In this document: positions 22,700 to 34,517 of the stretch, piece by piece
Position numbering within the stretch: the first letter of the stretch is position 1
How the letters are laid out: each line of letters opens with the position of its first letter
Made by a program: the position numbers and the translations under genes
Notes under the pieces: generated by a model
Database searches by the model: none
Told to the model about the DNA's origin: nothing
What the model saw: the letters and a program-made list of their open reading frames with translations, nothing else
From: Breviolum minutum Mf 1.05b.01
Taxonomy: Eukaryota > Sar > Dinophyceae > Suessiales > Symbiodiniaceae
Direction of reading: 5' to 3'
Assembly: GCA_000507305.1 (NCBI GenBank)
Contig: DF239146.1
Coordinates: forward strand, 47,959-111,958
DNA: 64,000 nucleotides

Positions 22700-23053
22700 G
22701 GAGATTTCTTAGATATAGACGTCATGTAGTTCCCGATTTTTATTGCACTTAGATAATTGTGGACATGGAGAAATCATAAAGAGACTTGCTACAGTTCTCA
22801 TGTTCCTTACCTGACAATTCCTAAGGAATGTCAAATATATCTCAGGTTCATTGTGTGATGAAATGTTGCCTTTCGGCAATCTCCCGAATAATTTTTGTTT
22901 TGCATCTCAGCAACCTCCGACAGGTGCTGGTTTCACACTGAGCATGCGACCCTGTACTATTTTGAGCTCTGCTAAAATCCATATGTGGGGCCACTGATAT
23001 CTGTGTACATGTCATTTCAATAACATGTTCGTATATCATCGAGGATTTGGAAA

Positions 23054-23254
23054 ATGGAATTCTACGCATGGGAACTTGTTACTTCGAAGCGTCTGCATTC
23101 ATACAGGTCATGTGAACACAAACAATTATGCGCTTGTTGCTTAAACACCAAAACATTTAGGGATGTCTCAAACTCAAATGGACCCCCTGTTTCAATGTCA
23201 ACACTTCCTCCAGGAATCCAAAGAAGAGGAACAGGTTGGGAGCCCAAAAAATAG
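23054..23254 (+). CDS. 66-codon ATG ORF
   Basis: Contains EHKQLCACCLNTKTFRDVSN and SNGPPVSMSTLPPGIQRRGT. The minus strand is equally open, so strand is uncertain. No family. Confidence 0.25.
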   Translation: MEFYAWELVTSKRLHSYRSCEHKQLCACCLNTKTFRDVSNSNGPPVSMSTLPPGIQRRGTGWEPKK

Positions 23255-24099
23255 GTGGAGGAGGAGTCAGGATTTGATGGAGTGATGAATTGCTATTTAT
23301 TTGATTGCAGCGTTTTACAGTAAACACAACAGAAATCCAAGTATTTGGATGATAGATGAGATTCAGAATTTGTGCAAACTGCTGCACATTTAGTTATTTT
23401 TAGTTACATTAGCATACAACCCTCTTCCCTTTGATCGTTTTTGGTTTTGTGCGCTTGCTAGCCGTTTGGGGAAGGGGTTTTCAAATGGTATGCATAGTAC
23501 GATGTGTCAAGGGAGCAGCCGAACCCAAGTAGAAATGCTGGACTCAGTCAGTACAAACCTTTATCCGGAAGTGTAGTGTGATTTCAGAAAGCATGTAATA
23601 CTCGATCAGTTGAAATAGCACATGCTGATGTTACAAACGAATCAGCTTCTGTTTTGAAGGGCCCTGATGACATTATGTGCAACATGCTTTTAAGAACCTC
23701 TTAATCGAGACACAGCACCACAAATGTGAAGCATTCGGAGAGACAGTTGTTAATGCCTTCTTAATGTTATTGCTGCTACTGCTTTTATTTTGATTGCATC
23801 CGCACAACCTGTTGATCCATCGGGTGGCAATAAAACATAATATGCTAGCTACACTGGAGAAACATATCAATTGTCAATATTATTGCTTTTGATTTCATAT
23901 CCACTACTAACACCACGTCATCATTTTTCTGATGATACGTCTGTCATATATGAATAGTTACATACCAGGTGATTCAAAGTAACCTCGTCATTCCCTAGTT
24001 CGAGGTCACTTAACTTTTAAAAGGGTCATTTACCCATCCCAAAAAAAGGTCACCAGCAGAATTGCCAGGTACACAACCTATTTTGTTTTCAAACATCTA

Positions 24100-24207
24100 G
24101 GTGTTTCCAAAAATAGGGGTACCCCAAAATGGATGGTGAAAATAATGGAAAACCCTATTAAAATGGATGATTTGGGGGTAAAACCCACTATTTTCGGAAA
24201 CATCCAT
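24100..24207. mobile_element. Family A inverted-repeat element, copy A3
   Basis: GGTGTTTCCAAAAATAGGGG to TATTTTCGGAAACATCC, with GGTACCCCAAAATGGATGG against ATGGATGATTTGGGGGTA. Confidence 0.9.
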
Positions 24208-24305
24208 CTTCAACATCCAACCTGGCCCTTTTCGCAATCAAATTCTCAAGGCCAAGGTCTTCATCTCCAACGGCTTGCGTCAACGCCTTCATGGCATCTT
24301 TGGCG
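24208..24305 (+). CDS. Exon-like island flanking A3, GTAAAA donor
   Basis: Reads NIQPGPFRNQILKAKVFISN and GLRQRLHGIFG up to GGCG|GTAAAA. It begins directly at the edge of A3, so an upstream exon part may be interrupted. Confidence 0.3.
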
Positions 24306-24598
24306 GTAAAAATGATCTCTCTTAATTGCTAAGTGCTAGCGGGGAGATTGGCTTTAAACATTTTTAAACATGCTCAAAATAGCTGGGATGATTGGAAAAC
24401 TGAAAATCATAGCAGATATACATTTAAAACTAAATATGTAGTCCCTGTGGTACTCTAATCTTGAGCTATGCCTACCCTGAGGACTTTGTTTTCTGATTTT
24501 TGTCATGTTGAAGTGTTCTGCCAGTTTTGCTGTGCATTAAATAGCAGACCTTTATACGGAGATGGAATCTGTTCATAAGCCAAAATGTAAATGTGAAA

Positions 24599-24856
24599 AT
24601 GCAACTGTGCATTTTTGAGATGGATACCAAAAATACGGCTTATTTATACTTATACCACTACATTTTCCCACCTTTTTGTGGAGAAACGCTTGGCTCTTTT
24701 CTCAGGGAATGGTTTCGGACCAGACCGACCCCACCCGTAGCCACACCATCAAACCCCTCAAAGCACCGATGTTTTTGTGCTCGGCTTCTGAGGCTTGGTC
24801 ACTGCACTAAGCTGGACTTTGGGTCAGGCAAACCACTAAAACAAGTGGATGTTTGA
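24599..24856 (+). CDS. 85-codon ATG ORF
   Basis: C-terminal half REWFRTRPTPPVATPSNPSK and HRCFCARLLRLGHCTKLDFG is basic and Cys-containing. The N-terminal part is AT-rich and may be intron. Confidence 0.3.
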   Translation: MQLCIFEMDTKNTAYLYLYHYIFPPFCGETLGSFLREWFRTRPTPPVATPSNPSKHRCFCARLLRLGHCTKLDFGSGKPLKQVDV

Positions 24857-25220
24857 AGATGTTTTTTGGGGGGGAGGTACAGTATCCTCCGTGTGGAATT
24901 AACATATATCAATACTTATCAAATATCAGGATGTGAAATATAAATGATATCTATGTATATATAGTATATGTATATTTAAATATATAACATCATATACGAG
25001 TACCATCATATCACTATCTGGGAAGATGAGTTTTCTTTCTTGATTGATGGAACATGCTAGTTTTTTTAAGTATTTCAGAAACCTGGTTTCTATCAAGAAT
25101 TCATTGGTGGTGAAGGTTGCTTGAGCCTATCCTCAAAATTCTGAGTGGAAAGGGGTTATGCTGTCGCTTAGAACATGCTGAACCACCAGAACCACAGCCA
25201 CCCACTTTAACCATGGGCTG

Positions 25221-25328
25221 ATGGTGGATCATGGTGCATGTTGGAGTCGCTTCCAGGTTCCCACAGATGCAGAAGCTACGGGAGAGACATTAGAAGGTGC
25301 CATGAAATTTCTGGCAAGTGGAAGTTGA
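25221..25328 (+). CDS. Exon-like ORF with GC-type donor
   Basis: MVDHGACWSRFQVPTDAEAT then GETLEGAMKFL before CTG|GCAAGT, a good GC donor. Acidic helix-like segment. Confidence 0.35.
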   Translation: MVDHGACWSRFQVPTDAEATGETLEGAMKFLASGS

Positions 25329-26591
25329 CACGAATAGGGCATTGGGAGATCAAGATTGTTCAATATATGAAGATGTATTTATATTATATATATATACGTA
25401 TACATACGATTATACGCATAGTATGTATATACATGCATTATGTGTATGTATATATATATATATTCTTTCATAGCCAAACAGTTGCCAAAGGTTCCATCAA
25501 GAGCAGGACTTCCTCCTTTCAGAGGCACATGACTAGACTTTTTGGTAAACATTTTCATCTTTGCACACGGTTACCTCGACTCCTGAGCCAATAAACGTAG
25601 ATCTGACCCTTTACATGAGCTATATCATCCTGTGCATCTTACTTTGAAGATCATATCAGTTTGTCTAATACCTCAAACGTTCCGTGTTCCTTCTTTAGTT
25701 CTCCAAGACTCACTTCAAGATGTGGATCTCCTCCCCTTCCATTCCCACCCTTCACACTTTTTTGTTGCCAGGGAGCAATACAGGCGAATTCTGGAAGGGG
25801 GGTGTTGGCCTTGTTCCAAAAAAGCCATGGTCTAATTCGTAGATGTTCTTTGAGATAGAAGGAACACTGCAGGTTTACTCATAAATGCTCATACTCATAC
25901 CATCTCTCAAAACCAATGAATGGTTTTTGATTTATGATGTAGTATTGTGGTATGGACATGCGAAAGATTGCGACACCCAAAGAAAAATCAGCATATGCAC
26001 TTATATCAATATCCTTTTCAGCACAGGGTTCATGAACAGTAGAGATGTGTTATGATGGCCATGAAGCATACAGAGGCAAATCGCAAGTCCACGACATCCA
26101 ACTTAGAAAGCCCAGAAGACTGAACCAAATAGTCTAGATCCTACTGTCGCAATTTACGTCAGGTTTGTGGCGGCATGTTGGTGGTTTACAGATGTTTACA
26201 GTGCATTGTTTAAAAGGAAATGTTGAGATTAGTCAATGCATTGAAACAAATGCCTTGCCAAAGATCGCAGCGATGTTTAGCAAGACTGTTATTATGATTT
26301 ATTATGATTATAGTGACTATAGTGATTGTGAGGCGTTTGAGCTAGGAATGCGAATGATTAGAAATCGGTGATGTTGCCAATCAACATTTTTTTTGCAGCT
26401 CGATGTACAAATATATGTATGTTTGTTTAATATACACAACAGGAGAAGGGACATCACTGGTGTATTCAAACAGAATGACGTGAAAGAAGAGATAGGTTTA
26501 CAAACGTCCCCCATTTGTCCTATCAAAAATGACCAAAGGTCTAAACAGTAACCACCAAAATAAGCCGGAGCTCCTATCTTCTCATTCCATC

Positions 26592-26795
26592 CTAGTGCTC
26601 GAAGATCAACACATTTGTGTAGTGGTGCCAAAGTGGATCCATCCCATCTTTTGACCCATGCGTATCGCTGCCAGGTTCCAGCAAAACACCACAAAACGCC
26701 GCAACAACTTCTGCACGACGGGCCAGCGAGGGTAGTGCCAATCCACAACCGAGGTGCGGTATGATGGTATGGGTGCCGCGGTGCCAAGTTAACAT
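26592..26795 (-). CDS. Minus-strand 67-codon ATG ORF
   Basis: MLTWHRGTHTIIPHLGCGLA and LPSLARRAEVVAAFCGVLLE. A longer overlapping minus frame and plus frames (MRIAARFQQNTTKRRNNFCT) are also open, so orientation is undecided. Confidence 0.2.
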   Translation of the reverse strand: MLTWHRGTHTIIPHLGCGLALPSLARRAEVVAAFCGVLLEPGSDTHGSKDGMDPLWHHYTNVLIFEH

Positions 26796-27340
26796 TCGTG
26801 AAATCTATGTAAGTGACTATAGGTGATCAGTTTATGTCAATTTTATAGGATGAAAACCAAGAAGATTATATATCAAGGGAGATGATCCCAATTTTGACGA
26901 TTTTCTCTTTTTGTTTTAACTTGAAGTTGAAGTCACATGAAGTTACTTCATATTTGGAGGTGTGCTTTTTGAATACAGAATGATGTCAATTTTCATGGCA
27001 TTTTCCAACCAAAAAATTGGATTAGCCAATAATGGTGAAGCTTGTCAGGTGGTCTTCCCCATTCTTGACCACCCCAAAAAAACTCACAGCTACAGATTCT
27101 TCTTATGACCTTCAAAGGCCATAGAGTATTGAGCAAAATCCTACTTACTTACCTGGTGTTTTAGATTGTATGGATGATACTAACCAGCTTTTTGTAAGTC
27201 ATCCTTCATATTCAACAAAATCAACCAATTTCAACCACAATCTTATGAAATTTGAGCAGTTTTCATCAAATTTGACATCCTGAAAACAAAGATATGTGGC
27301 TCTTGGTTGCCACCTGCTGCACGTGTCATTCCCCTTCCAG

Positions 27341-27454
27341 ATCTCGTATTTCTGCTTCTGGTGCAAGCCTTCGCCCCGGCCGTTCGGGAGGTGCCAGTTT
27401 TGGATTGAAGAGTTCGAATCACCAAGAAACATATTCGGTTGTTTCCAAAAATAG
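27341..27454 (+). CDS. Exon-like island reading into element A4
   Basis: After CTTCCAG| it reads ISYFCFWCKPSPRPFGRCQF and WIEEFESPRNIF. The stop at 27,452 lies inside repeat A4. Aromatic/Cys-rich. The other plus frame (SRISASGASLRPGRSGGASF) is also open. Confidence 0.3.
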   Translation: MSYFCFWCKPSPRPFGRCQFWIEEFESPRNIFGCFQK

Positions 27455-27538
27455 GGGTACCCCAAAATGGATGGTTTATAATGGAAAACCCTATTAAAAT
27501 GGATGATTTCGGGGTTCCTTTTTTTTTGGAAACATCCA
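27438..27538. mobile_element. Family A inverted-repeat element, copy A4
   Basis: GGTTGTTTCCAAAAATAGGG to TTTTTTGGAAACATCC. The core GGATGGTTTATAATGG and CCCTATTAAAATGGATGATT is nearly identical to A2 and A3. Confidence 0.9.
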
Positions 27539-27999
27539 TATGTGTTCTGTGTCCTATGCAAACATAATTCAATGAAGTAAAGGAATGTCCTTTTTTTTGT
27601 CCCATGAAGAAAGACATTGATTTTATCAAATGGTGTGTATATGTAGATGAAACGGTGGATGCGAATGTCACCCTAGGGCCCTAGGGAGGATGGAGTAGGA
27701 CGATGCTTGGATGTGCCATGCAAGGTGAGAAATACGAAGTGTAGACATCGGTTTAACAGACACTCACCTTACAATTTGGCAGGTTATGAGAAATGCATAA
27801 ATATGAAATAAAGCAAAGGCTCATCAGACATAATCATATTATGTCTCTACCCAGAATCAGATTGCTGGAATTCAATTTTTCTTGCAATTCTTCTTTCATG
27901 TTTGTTGCAGCATTTGAATTTAGTGCTGTTCGTGCAGCATTTTCCTTGATGGTTCACAGAACCTAATATTCTGCTTTGGGACGCCAAAATCAAGTTGTC

Positions 28000-28275
28000 A
28001 TGATTATGCTTCACTTCCGTTGGAAATCAGTTGGTGGTGCTTGTTCTGATAAGCAAGTGATGGACCAATTGAGGGTCAAGAGCGAGATATGTTACACATC
28101 AAAGGAAGTCTGCAAAATTAGCTGGAAATCATGCGATGCTGCAATTGCTAGGACACAAAAAAAAGATTTTGTTGGCATTTGCACCGCCTTTAAAAGCTTT
28201 TTGGTGTTCCTCAAGGAAACCGAGCTATCAATATACCTACCTTTAATTTTAGACATGGAATTCCATGGAACTTGA
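28000..28275 (+). CDS. 91-codon ATG ORF, Lys/Cys/Ser-rich
   Basis: MIMLHFRWKSVGGACSDKQV, then MDQLRVKSEICYTSKEVCKI and SWKSCDAAIARTQKKDFVGI. Even composition and length make it one of the better ORFs here. No signal peptide or known domain. Confidence 0.4.
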   Translation: MIMLHFRWKSVGGACSDKQVMDQLRVKSEICYTSKEVCKISWKSCDAAIARTQKKDFVGICTAFKSFLVFLKETELSIYLPLILDMEFHGT

Positions 28276-28742
28276 ACATGGCCCCTAAAGGAAATTCAGT
28301 CATCAAGAGGATCCATGTTGAGATTTTACTTTTAATCTTCCAGGGTGTTCTGAACAGATATGCCATCCCGCAAGGAGATCAACCAGCCGACGCACCGTGT
28401 GCAGCGCCTTGTCCTTCGCCGCCGTGACCTGGCGATGAAGCGATGAATCCCCGAATTCCACGGACCTGATGGTTTTAGTTTCAGGTGAAGTACCTAAATC
28501 TTAATTCTAAGGATGTATAAGATTCGTAAAGATGCGTAAAACAACAGCATCTGTATTATAAAGAATGGCACCTTCATGTTTGATACAACATTGCCTTGAT
28601 ATTTTTTGAATTTTACTTTTTGCGAAATGATGATCATATTATGACATCCAAAAATTCCAAACAGAAACGCATCTGTTGCTATGTGGCGGCCAAGGCCCCT
28701 CCATGGACAGGTTGGAAGCTGAGATCCACGGATGATTTTCCT

Positions 28743-28909
28743 ACTTGGAGGATCATCCCAGTTAATAACTATAGTTGGTTACCCCCATTTACAAGCCGTG
28801 AAAGAGCATGTTTAGGCCATATGGAAGGGGAAACAACCCTATCCTTAGGGGACTTGCTTTGCCATCCATCGTTATTGACCACGTACCAACAGGGATGATC
28901 CTCCAAGTG
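28743..28909. mobile_element. Inverted-repeat element L
   Basis: ACTTGGAGGATCATCCC pairs with GGGATGATCCTCCAAGT. The second arm layer GTTAATAAC to GTTATTGAC and GTTGGTTAC to GTACCAAC gives a long stem. A 100-codon ORF through it is therefore doubtful. Confidence 0.75.
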
Positions 28910-28951
28910 TGAGTTCATTTCGAGGGTTGTAAAGGTGTGTGGCACTCCGCG

Positions 28952-29044
28952 ATGAAACTCTCAGGACATGGGGAAGTCGAATCGGCATTTCGCAGCGTTG
29001 GGGAAACCCTGCCATGGCTGCTATTCCATCGGAGAAGTATATGA
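28952..29044 (+). CDS. 30-codon ATG exon-like ORF
   Basis: MKLSGHGEVESAFRSVGETL and PWLLFHRRSI. A 105-codon ORF in another frame (28,968-29,285; KSNRHFAALGKPCHGCYSIG) overlaps it. The frame cannot be settled by eye. Confidence 0.25.
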   Translation: MKLSGHGEVESAFRSVGETLPWLLFHRRSI

Positions 29045-29479
29045 CTCTATGGCGCGATGTCACCTAACGATGCTACGGTTTTTTTATGGTAGTTTAGTGG
29101 CGGGAATCCTACCAAGACCTGACATTACACTTCATGGAACGGGAATGTCGAAGGAGGATGTCTATGTTAGAATTTTCTTTGTGATTATCAGACACCATTT
29201 ACATAAGTGCAATTCAGGCAATGTAAAACGAACCAAGATAACTTGGGAAGCAATCCAGCTGAAGAAACACCAATGCAGTCTTTGATTTCATTGGAGGGTT
29301 CGTATCAATGTGTCGATGCTGTAAAGATCTCAATCTACCAGCTATGACAGCTGACAGCCATACTGATATACTGTATGTTTTTTTGACAAATCTGGTCAGT
29401 AACAATTTCTGTGATGGTTTTACCATCAGAAGAGCCCCGAAGGGTACATAGTTGGTATTGTTGATGCTGAAGTTTCAGA

Positions 29480-29572
29480 GTCAAACAAGCAAGCAAACAA
29501 TCAAACAATCAAACCATCAAACAATGAAATACATTGAAATACTGAAATGAAATAATGAAACAATCAAACAAG
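29480..29572. repeat. Degenerate CAAA/TCAAACAA repeat
   Basis: Repeated AAACAATCAAAC and TGAAATA units. Confidence 0.8.
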
Positions 29573-29918
29573 CATTGTCCATATTATCAGATCATATCCA
29601 CTGTAGCAGTGCCTAAATTACACCTTTGATTTTGAGTATATCAGCCCAACAGTGACACTGAAAATCACTCTCCAAGGCCAAACGCAGCGCCACCTTTAAC
29701 CAATGGTGCACCGGGTATGCGATCTCCGTAGGGGAACCTTGGGGGGGGGTTGGGTCCATCCCATAGGAAACTTCCAGGTGCTTCCATTTGGAAAGGTCAG
29801 TGTTTGACTGGCTAAAACCCTTGGGAGTGTTTTGAGGGTACATGACTTGGATCCCCCCCATCTTTGAAGGAAAACGGATACCAACCAGGACTCCTCGTTG
29901 GTTTCATGTTGGTTTCAG

Positions 29919-30200
29919 TTGATCGAATCATCGAGGCAGAGCAATGGTCGAACAATGACACCACAGCCAGCATCTGCACAAGCACCAGCTCAGTTGGGAA
30001 TCCTGGTGCGACTCAGTCGTGATCACCGAAACCTTGTCAAGCTACTGCTAGGGATGATGGTTTTCGTTGAAGGGGAAGCTAAAGAGCCGCAGAATCCTCA
30101 CCTGACTTGTGAGCAAGGAGATAAGTCTTTAGTTTTAAGACCTCAGAGTGTTGTCCAATGCTCATTGCTGGATCTTGGGAAGCATAGACTAGATATATAG
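29919..30200 (+). CDS. Exon-like ORF after TTTCAG
   Basis: Reads LIESSRQSNGRTMTPQPASA, QAPAQLGILVRLSRDHRNLV and KLLLGMMVFVEGEAKEPQNP. A Pro/Gln/Ala linker is followed by a helix. A second frame (VDRIIEAEQWSNNDTTASIC) is open at the 5' end. Confidence 0.35.
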   Translation: MIESSRQSNGRTMTPQPASAQAPAQLGILVRLSRDHRNLVKLLLGMMVFVEGEAKEPQNPHLTCEQGDKSLVLRPQSVVQCSLLDLGKHRLDI

Positions 30201-31134
30201 TTTGTCGATTTGTATGAAGCGAAAAAGGGAGGCAAAGGACAGATGTTGAAGTAGACATGGATGGTGAACAAATGTTTGAATGCATATACAGATGTACTAA
30301 ATGGCGTAATATCCTACCAATTATTTTAGGAACTTGAGACTTGGGGGACACCAAGCGATCATGTCAACTGTCCATTTGACAACACTCACTATACCTTGGC
30401 TGCTTTTTGCCAAGTCCTGGAAACTTCATGGCAAACTGGTGACTTGGCAACTCAAGCGACACTTCACGACTCAGGGTGAAGGGTGAAACAGATTTTAATT
30501 TATATTGGGGAACGGGAGGGGGGGAGGTGAAAAAAAGACGAGCAAAAACATGTCAGGTGTTTTTTGTATTTCTGAATTATGTTGCCTGAGAATTCGACTT
30601 TTTCAATTCGAAACAACAGGATGAGTCCTCACCGAAACAAGTAGCAGGAACGTTGTGTTGCACTGTTGTTTGCAACTGTTTGTCAGATTTTTAGGTATAT
30701 GGAACAAGTGGTGTGATATAATGGATACCATTAGCAATCGCTCACAAGAGATTTCAAGGCATGCACCAATCATTCCACACTGCCACTTGTTGGTGGCCTT
30801 GGAGTTTGGAAAACGTCAGTAGTTGTATACAGAGCATGGAACTCCGGTTTCATGTGTTGTTTTGTTTGGAGTGGAAAGATCAAAGCGACTTCTATTGCAA
30901 ATGCAATTTTGAGCGCCTGATCATATTTATTCACAATGTATTCTCAAATATCTAGCAAATTTCCTGTGCATGAATCAAGAAAAGCAATTTGTTTGTACTG
31001 GTAGACGATAAGTTAGTAGATGCATAAGTTACACAAGTGCACAATCTGATAGAGATAGATGAACACCTGTATATATAATGTATATTATCTAGGCTCTAAT
31101 ATATTTATCTACATTAATCTTTACATTTGTAGTG

Positions 31135-31281
31135 ATGTTCTGTGAGATAGGGGATGATCTTTATCTCCGGATTGTACCGAGGCAACAAGATGGTCGCATG
31201 AACTGCTCTGCCATGGCACAGGCAACACCCAGCACCCCTTCCACATCGGGCAACACTCGTGGAGATCTGTTTTATTGCTAA
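31135..31281 (+). CDS. 48-codon ATG ORF, Ser/Thr/Pro-rich
   Basis: MFCEIGDDLYLRIVPRQQDG then RMNCSAMAQATPSTPSTSGN. Unknown. Confidence 0.3.
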   Translation: MFCEIGDDLYLRIVPRQQDGRMNCSAMAQATPSTPSTSGNTRGDLFYC

Positions 31282-32550
31282 TGTAGATACGAAATGATCG
31301 GAATAGATTTGACAATTTCCAAAATTTATATGGAACCTCAACATGAACCTCTAGAAAAAGGTCCGACCCTTTCCAGTTTTGGACATCATCAACTCTTGCA
31401 CCTTATTGGTTTGGCCAAGAGACTTCTAACGGGGTGTCGACTTTTAGCTGCAAGTAGAGCCTAGATTGCCATAAAAATGCCCATTCACTATCAATAATGA
31501 AGACTTTTTCTGCACAAATCTTTATCGATATACAGAAACTTTTGGAATTCTCGCGACAGAGTGTGAAAAGAATTTGCGCTGAGGGTATTTCCCCATTTTA
31601 GTACTTCTTTTTTGTATCACACACAACTATGGTTTTTCACGGCTGCTCTCAGCTCTTGCCCTTTGAACAACTTCAAATTGCCAGGCCGGCCGGCGGCCCA
31701 TGAACTCCGTACCAGTCTCTCGAGGTTTGCCGGGGTCAGTGGCCTGTAGCCGTTTTGGGGGGGGGTCGTTCAATGCTGTTCGATGGGTCGTTGATTGGGA
31801 TAGTTACATCCCCTAAAATTAGCAGCTGACAAGTGGACGTTGGAAGACCAGAATGATCCAAAGGGGAATTTTGGAGCGAACTTTTTTAACTTCTTGGCAA
31901 AGGTGTTGGAGAGATTTGTGCTTGGCCAACCTCTATGAAAAAAATACATGAGGCGATATTTTTTGGGAAATTCAATGATCAGACTGACCTTCTTTTGGGG
32001 GGTTTTCATTTCGGTGACAAAGGAAGCCAGCGCTCAAAATGAATGGTACCGATCTGATTGGCTTTGTTGATGGTAGCAACAAAAACAGTAGCTGGGGATC
32101 AACCCTGGATCAACCAAATTTAGATTCCATCAAGTCTTTTGATTGTTGTTGAATTAATTGAATCCAGAATCTTGATGCTTTACATTAGGATGCTCCCCCA
32201 AAGAAAGTCGAAAGTGAAAAGTAAAGCAAACTGGACCCTTTTCGTTTACCTCAGTCCTTATACATAAGGTCAGTGATCACTGGCAACCTGGCCTGGGGTG
32301 TCCCATAACACCATTCTTTGGTTGAATCCCACCATGTAATTCGGAATCTTGATTCAATCTCCACATCCCATTTTTATGGGAATCCAATGGAATCCTCGCC
32401 CTCTCCCCAAGACATCCAAGGTGTCATATGCATCAAACGTTTTTTTTTCAGCCAAAAATAGCTTTGCTGTGTCATTCTATGGCCCCGTTTTCCTTTTTTG
32501 GAGCTTGCATACTTAACGCTTCCAGCATCTATCACTCGTATGACTCATAG

Positions 32551-32657
32551 GTGGATCTCCACCAGTGGGTCTCGCACAGCAAAGGCAGGGACATACGTTG
32601 TTGGAGTCTTACCATGAATGTTTGAACTGTGACTTGCTGTTCATGTGTATAATATGA
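32551..32657 (+). CDS. Exon-like island after CATAG
   Basis: Reads GSPPVGLAQQRQGHTLLESY and HECLNCDLLFMC before an AT-rich run. Unknown. Confidence 0.3.
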
Positions 32658-33045
32658 TCATATGATGATGTATATGTATATGGTTATAAGACCCCCGTGC
32701 CGTTAGAAGATGTATAGACTAATATATCACGTGAATTTGTTTTGATTTGGTAATTGTTTTTTTTGATTTTTTTTGTTTGAATCTCAGTTGACTTTAACAT
32801 GAATATGTATCTTAATTGATGTTGCACACTTGGGATGGCTATGTTGATCTTGCATGATATTGTAAATTTACTTGTGCACTTCGCAGGAACTTAAATGACA
32901 AAAACTATCAAACACCTCTGACTTTCCTGTCAGAAAAAGTTGAGTCATACCACAATGCACGTTTTCTCCTTTTAGCTTCACGACTAGTAACTCTATGTGG
33001 TTGATTCTCAAAGTTGGCCCTAAAAAACCGCTGGTTTCCTACTGA

Positions 33046-33201
33046 TATGTTAGGGACGGTTCAGAGGGTCAGTCACCTTTTGTTTCGTCAGGAACACCAT
33101 GCCGAGGCCGGAATTATTGGTGGGGTGAGGTGAGCATCAACAGCAACAGAACAACCACATTCCTGAGCCCCAAACAAACGACTCAAACCGAGGGATTTTG
33201 A
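33046..33201 (+). CDS. 51-codon exon-like ORF
   Basis: VRDGSEGQSPFVSSGTPCRG, RNYWWGEVSINSNRTTTFLS and PKQTTQTEGF. Polar, low-complexity composition; no Met, so it would be an internal exon. Confidence 0.3.
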   Translation, partial: YVRDGSEGQSPFVSSGTPCRGRNYWWGEVSINSNRTTTFLSPKQTTQTEGF

Positions 33202-33612
33202 TAGATGGAAGTGGATCAACTCGGAATTTCGCAGTTAAACTATATATATTTGATGTTTCCTACCACTTTTGGAGGGGACGATGTGTCTACTTGTTTTTTT
33301 TGGGGGGAGGGGAAAGGAATATCATGTACATATTGGGTGGTTATAGTGATGTGGTGATACCATCAAATAAGCATAAATAATGTAGGCATGTCAGTCGTAA
33401 AGTGGATAGAAATCGTGGATTTAGTGGTATTCTAATTTTTGGGAAGTCATCGTCTCATGATTTTTCATGTGACTGGATGGAATAGGAAAATAGCAGTTTT
33501 CCATGGTATGATAAACATAGGAATAAACAAGAGCTAGCTACCCCCACTCAGGAATCTCGACAAATCAGTTATCATCAACATGTCTTGGAAAAGAATAGTC
33601 TATTTTCTGTAA

Positions 33613-33786
33613 GACGCCAGCCCTGCAAATTTTATCCATACTCATTTAAAGACTCAGATCACAGAAATGCAGCCCTGTCACTTCTCCATACGTGATGACC
33701 AGCCAAAATTTGAGGCCCCACACCATGTCTGCATCGGCATCGTTAAAAGCTTAGGGATCAGGGAATGGGACAGGGGGCCATATTGA
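33613..33786 (+). CDS. 57-codon exon-like ORF
   Basis: After GATCACAG| or from ATG 33,667 it reads MQPCHFSIRDDQPKFEAPHH and VCIGIVKSLGIREWDRGPY. Good soluble composition. Unknown. Confidence 0.3.
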   Translation, partial: DASPANFIHTHLKTQITEMQPCHFSIRDDQPKFEAPHHVCIGIVKSLGIREWDRGPY

Positions 33787-34164
33787 CTGTTGGATTTTGT
33801 TTGAAAAGGGATTGGTGAATCAAAGCTGTTGTACATCCTAAGCAATTGGGACCCAAGGATGGAAAGGATACAAAAAATACAGATACATCGAATGGTATGG
33901 TACAGTGTTTCACACGCCGAATTGATTGAATCACTTCAGAGAGGAATTATTTGCTGCAGAGTTCGAGTTGCTGTTTGTATCCACGATTTGTGTTTCATTG
34001 TTAGCGACACGATTTCGTTTCCGTAGATCAGGATGCTGTACAAATAACACAATGAATTTATCAAGTGTAGAATGAATCTCAGCCAAACATAAAAAATACG
34101 AAGCCCCACACCCCTATGCCTTTGAAACTGCATGCGCCTGGTAGTCATGTTACCAGCTGGTAGC

Positions 34165-34290
34165 ATGACTAAGGCCTTTTCAACCTCCAGCACATCGCTC
34201 ACCTCAAGTGGTGTCAGGGACCTGGGCACGGTGCATGCCGTGGAGTCCATGGGCCGATGTTTTGGAAGTGTTAGTTGCAGTTGCTCATGA
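34165..34290 (+). CDS. 41-codon ATG exon-like ORF
   Basis: MTKAFSTSSTSLTSSGVRDL and GTVHAVESMGRCFGSVSCSC. A second plus frame (GTWARCMPWSPWADVLEVLV) and a minus frame are also open. Confidence 0.25.
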   Translation: MTKAFSTSSTSLTSSGVRDLGTVHAVESMGRCFGSVSCSCS

Positions 34291-34517
34291 AGAGATTGAC
34301 ACGCCAAAGATGAAAAAATATGTAGTTGTAGTTACTGTACATCATAGATATATACATAGTAACTATATACATACAATTCAGATTGATAGACTCATTTGTG
34401 TTCACCATGGCATGGAATGCATGGATTTTGTAGCAAAGCCGCCGAGGGTCCAGGATTGCCATGTCTTCAAGTTCTTGGTTCAAACGTTGCATAGATTGAA
34501 ACCTGGAGATCGCCCAA

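Noticed and set aside
28596..28898. 100-codon plus ORF (KNSKQKRICCYVAAKAPPWT)
   Set aside because: Its second half is the inverted repeat element L, so the openness is probably not coding.
31741..31760. CTGTAGCCGTTTTGG, resembling the dinoflagellate spliced leader CCGTAGCCATTTTGGCTCAAG
   Set aside because: Two mismatches in the first 15 bases and no match to CTCAAG (poly-G instead), so not a credible leader gene or relic.
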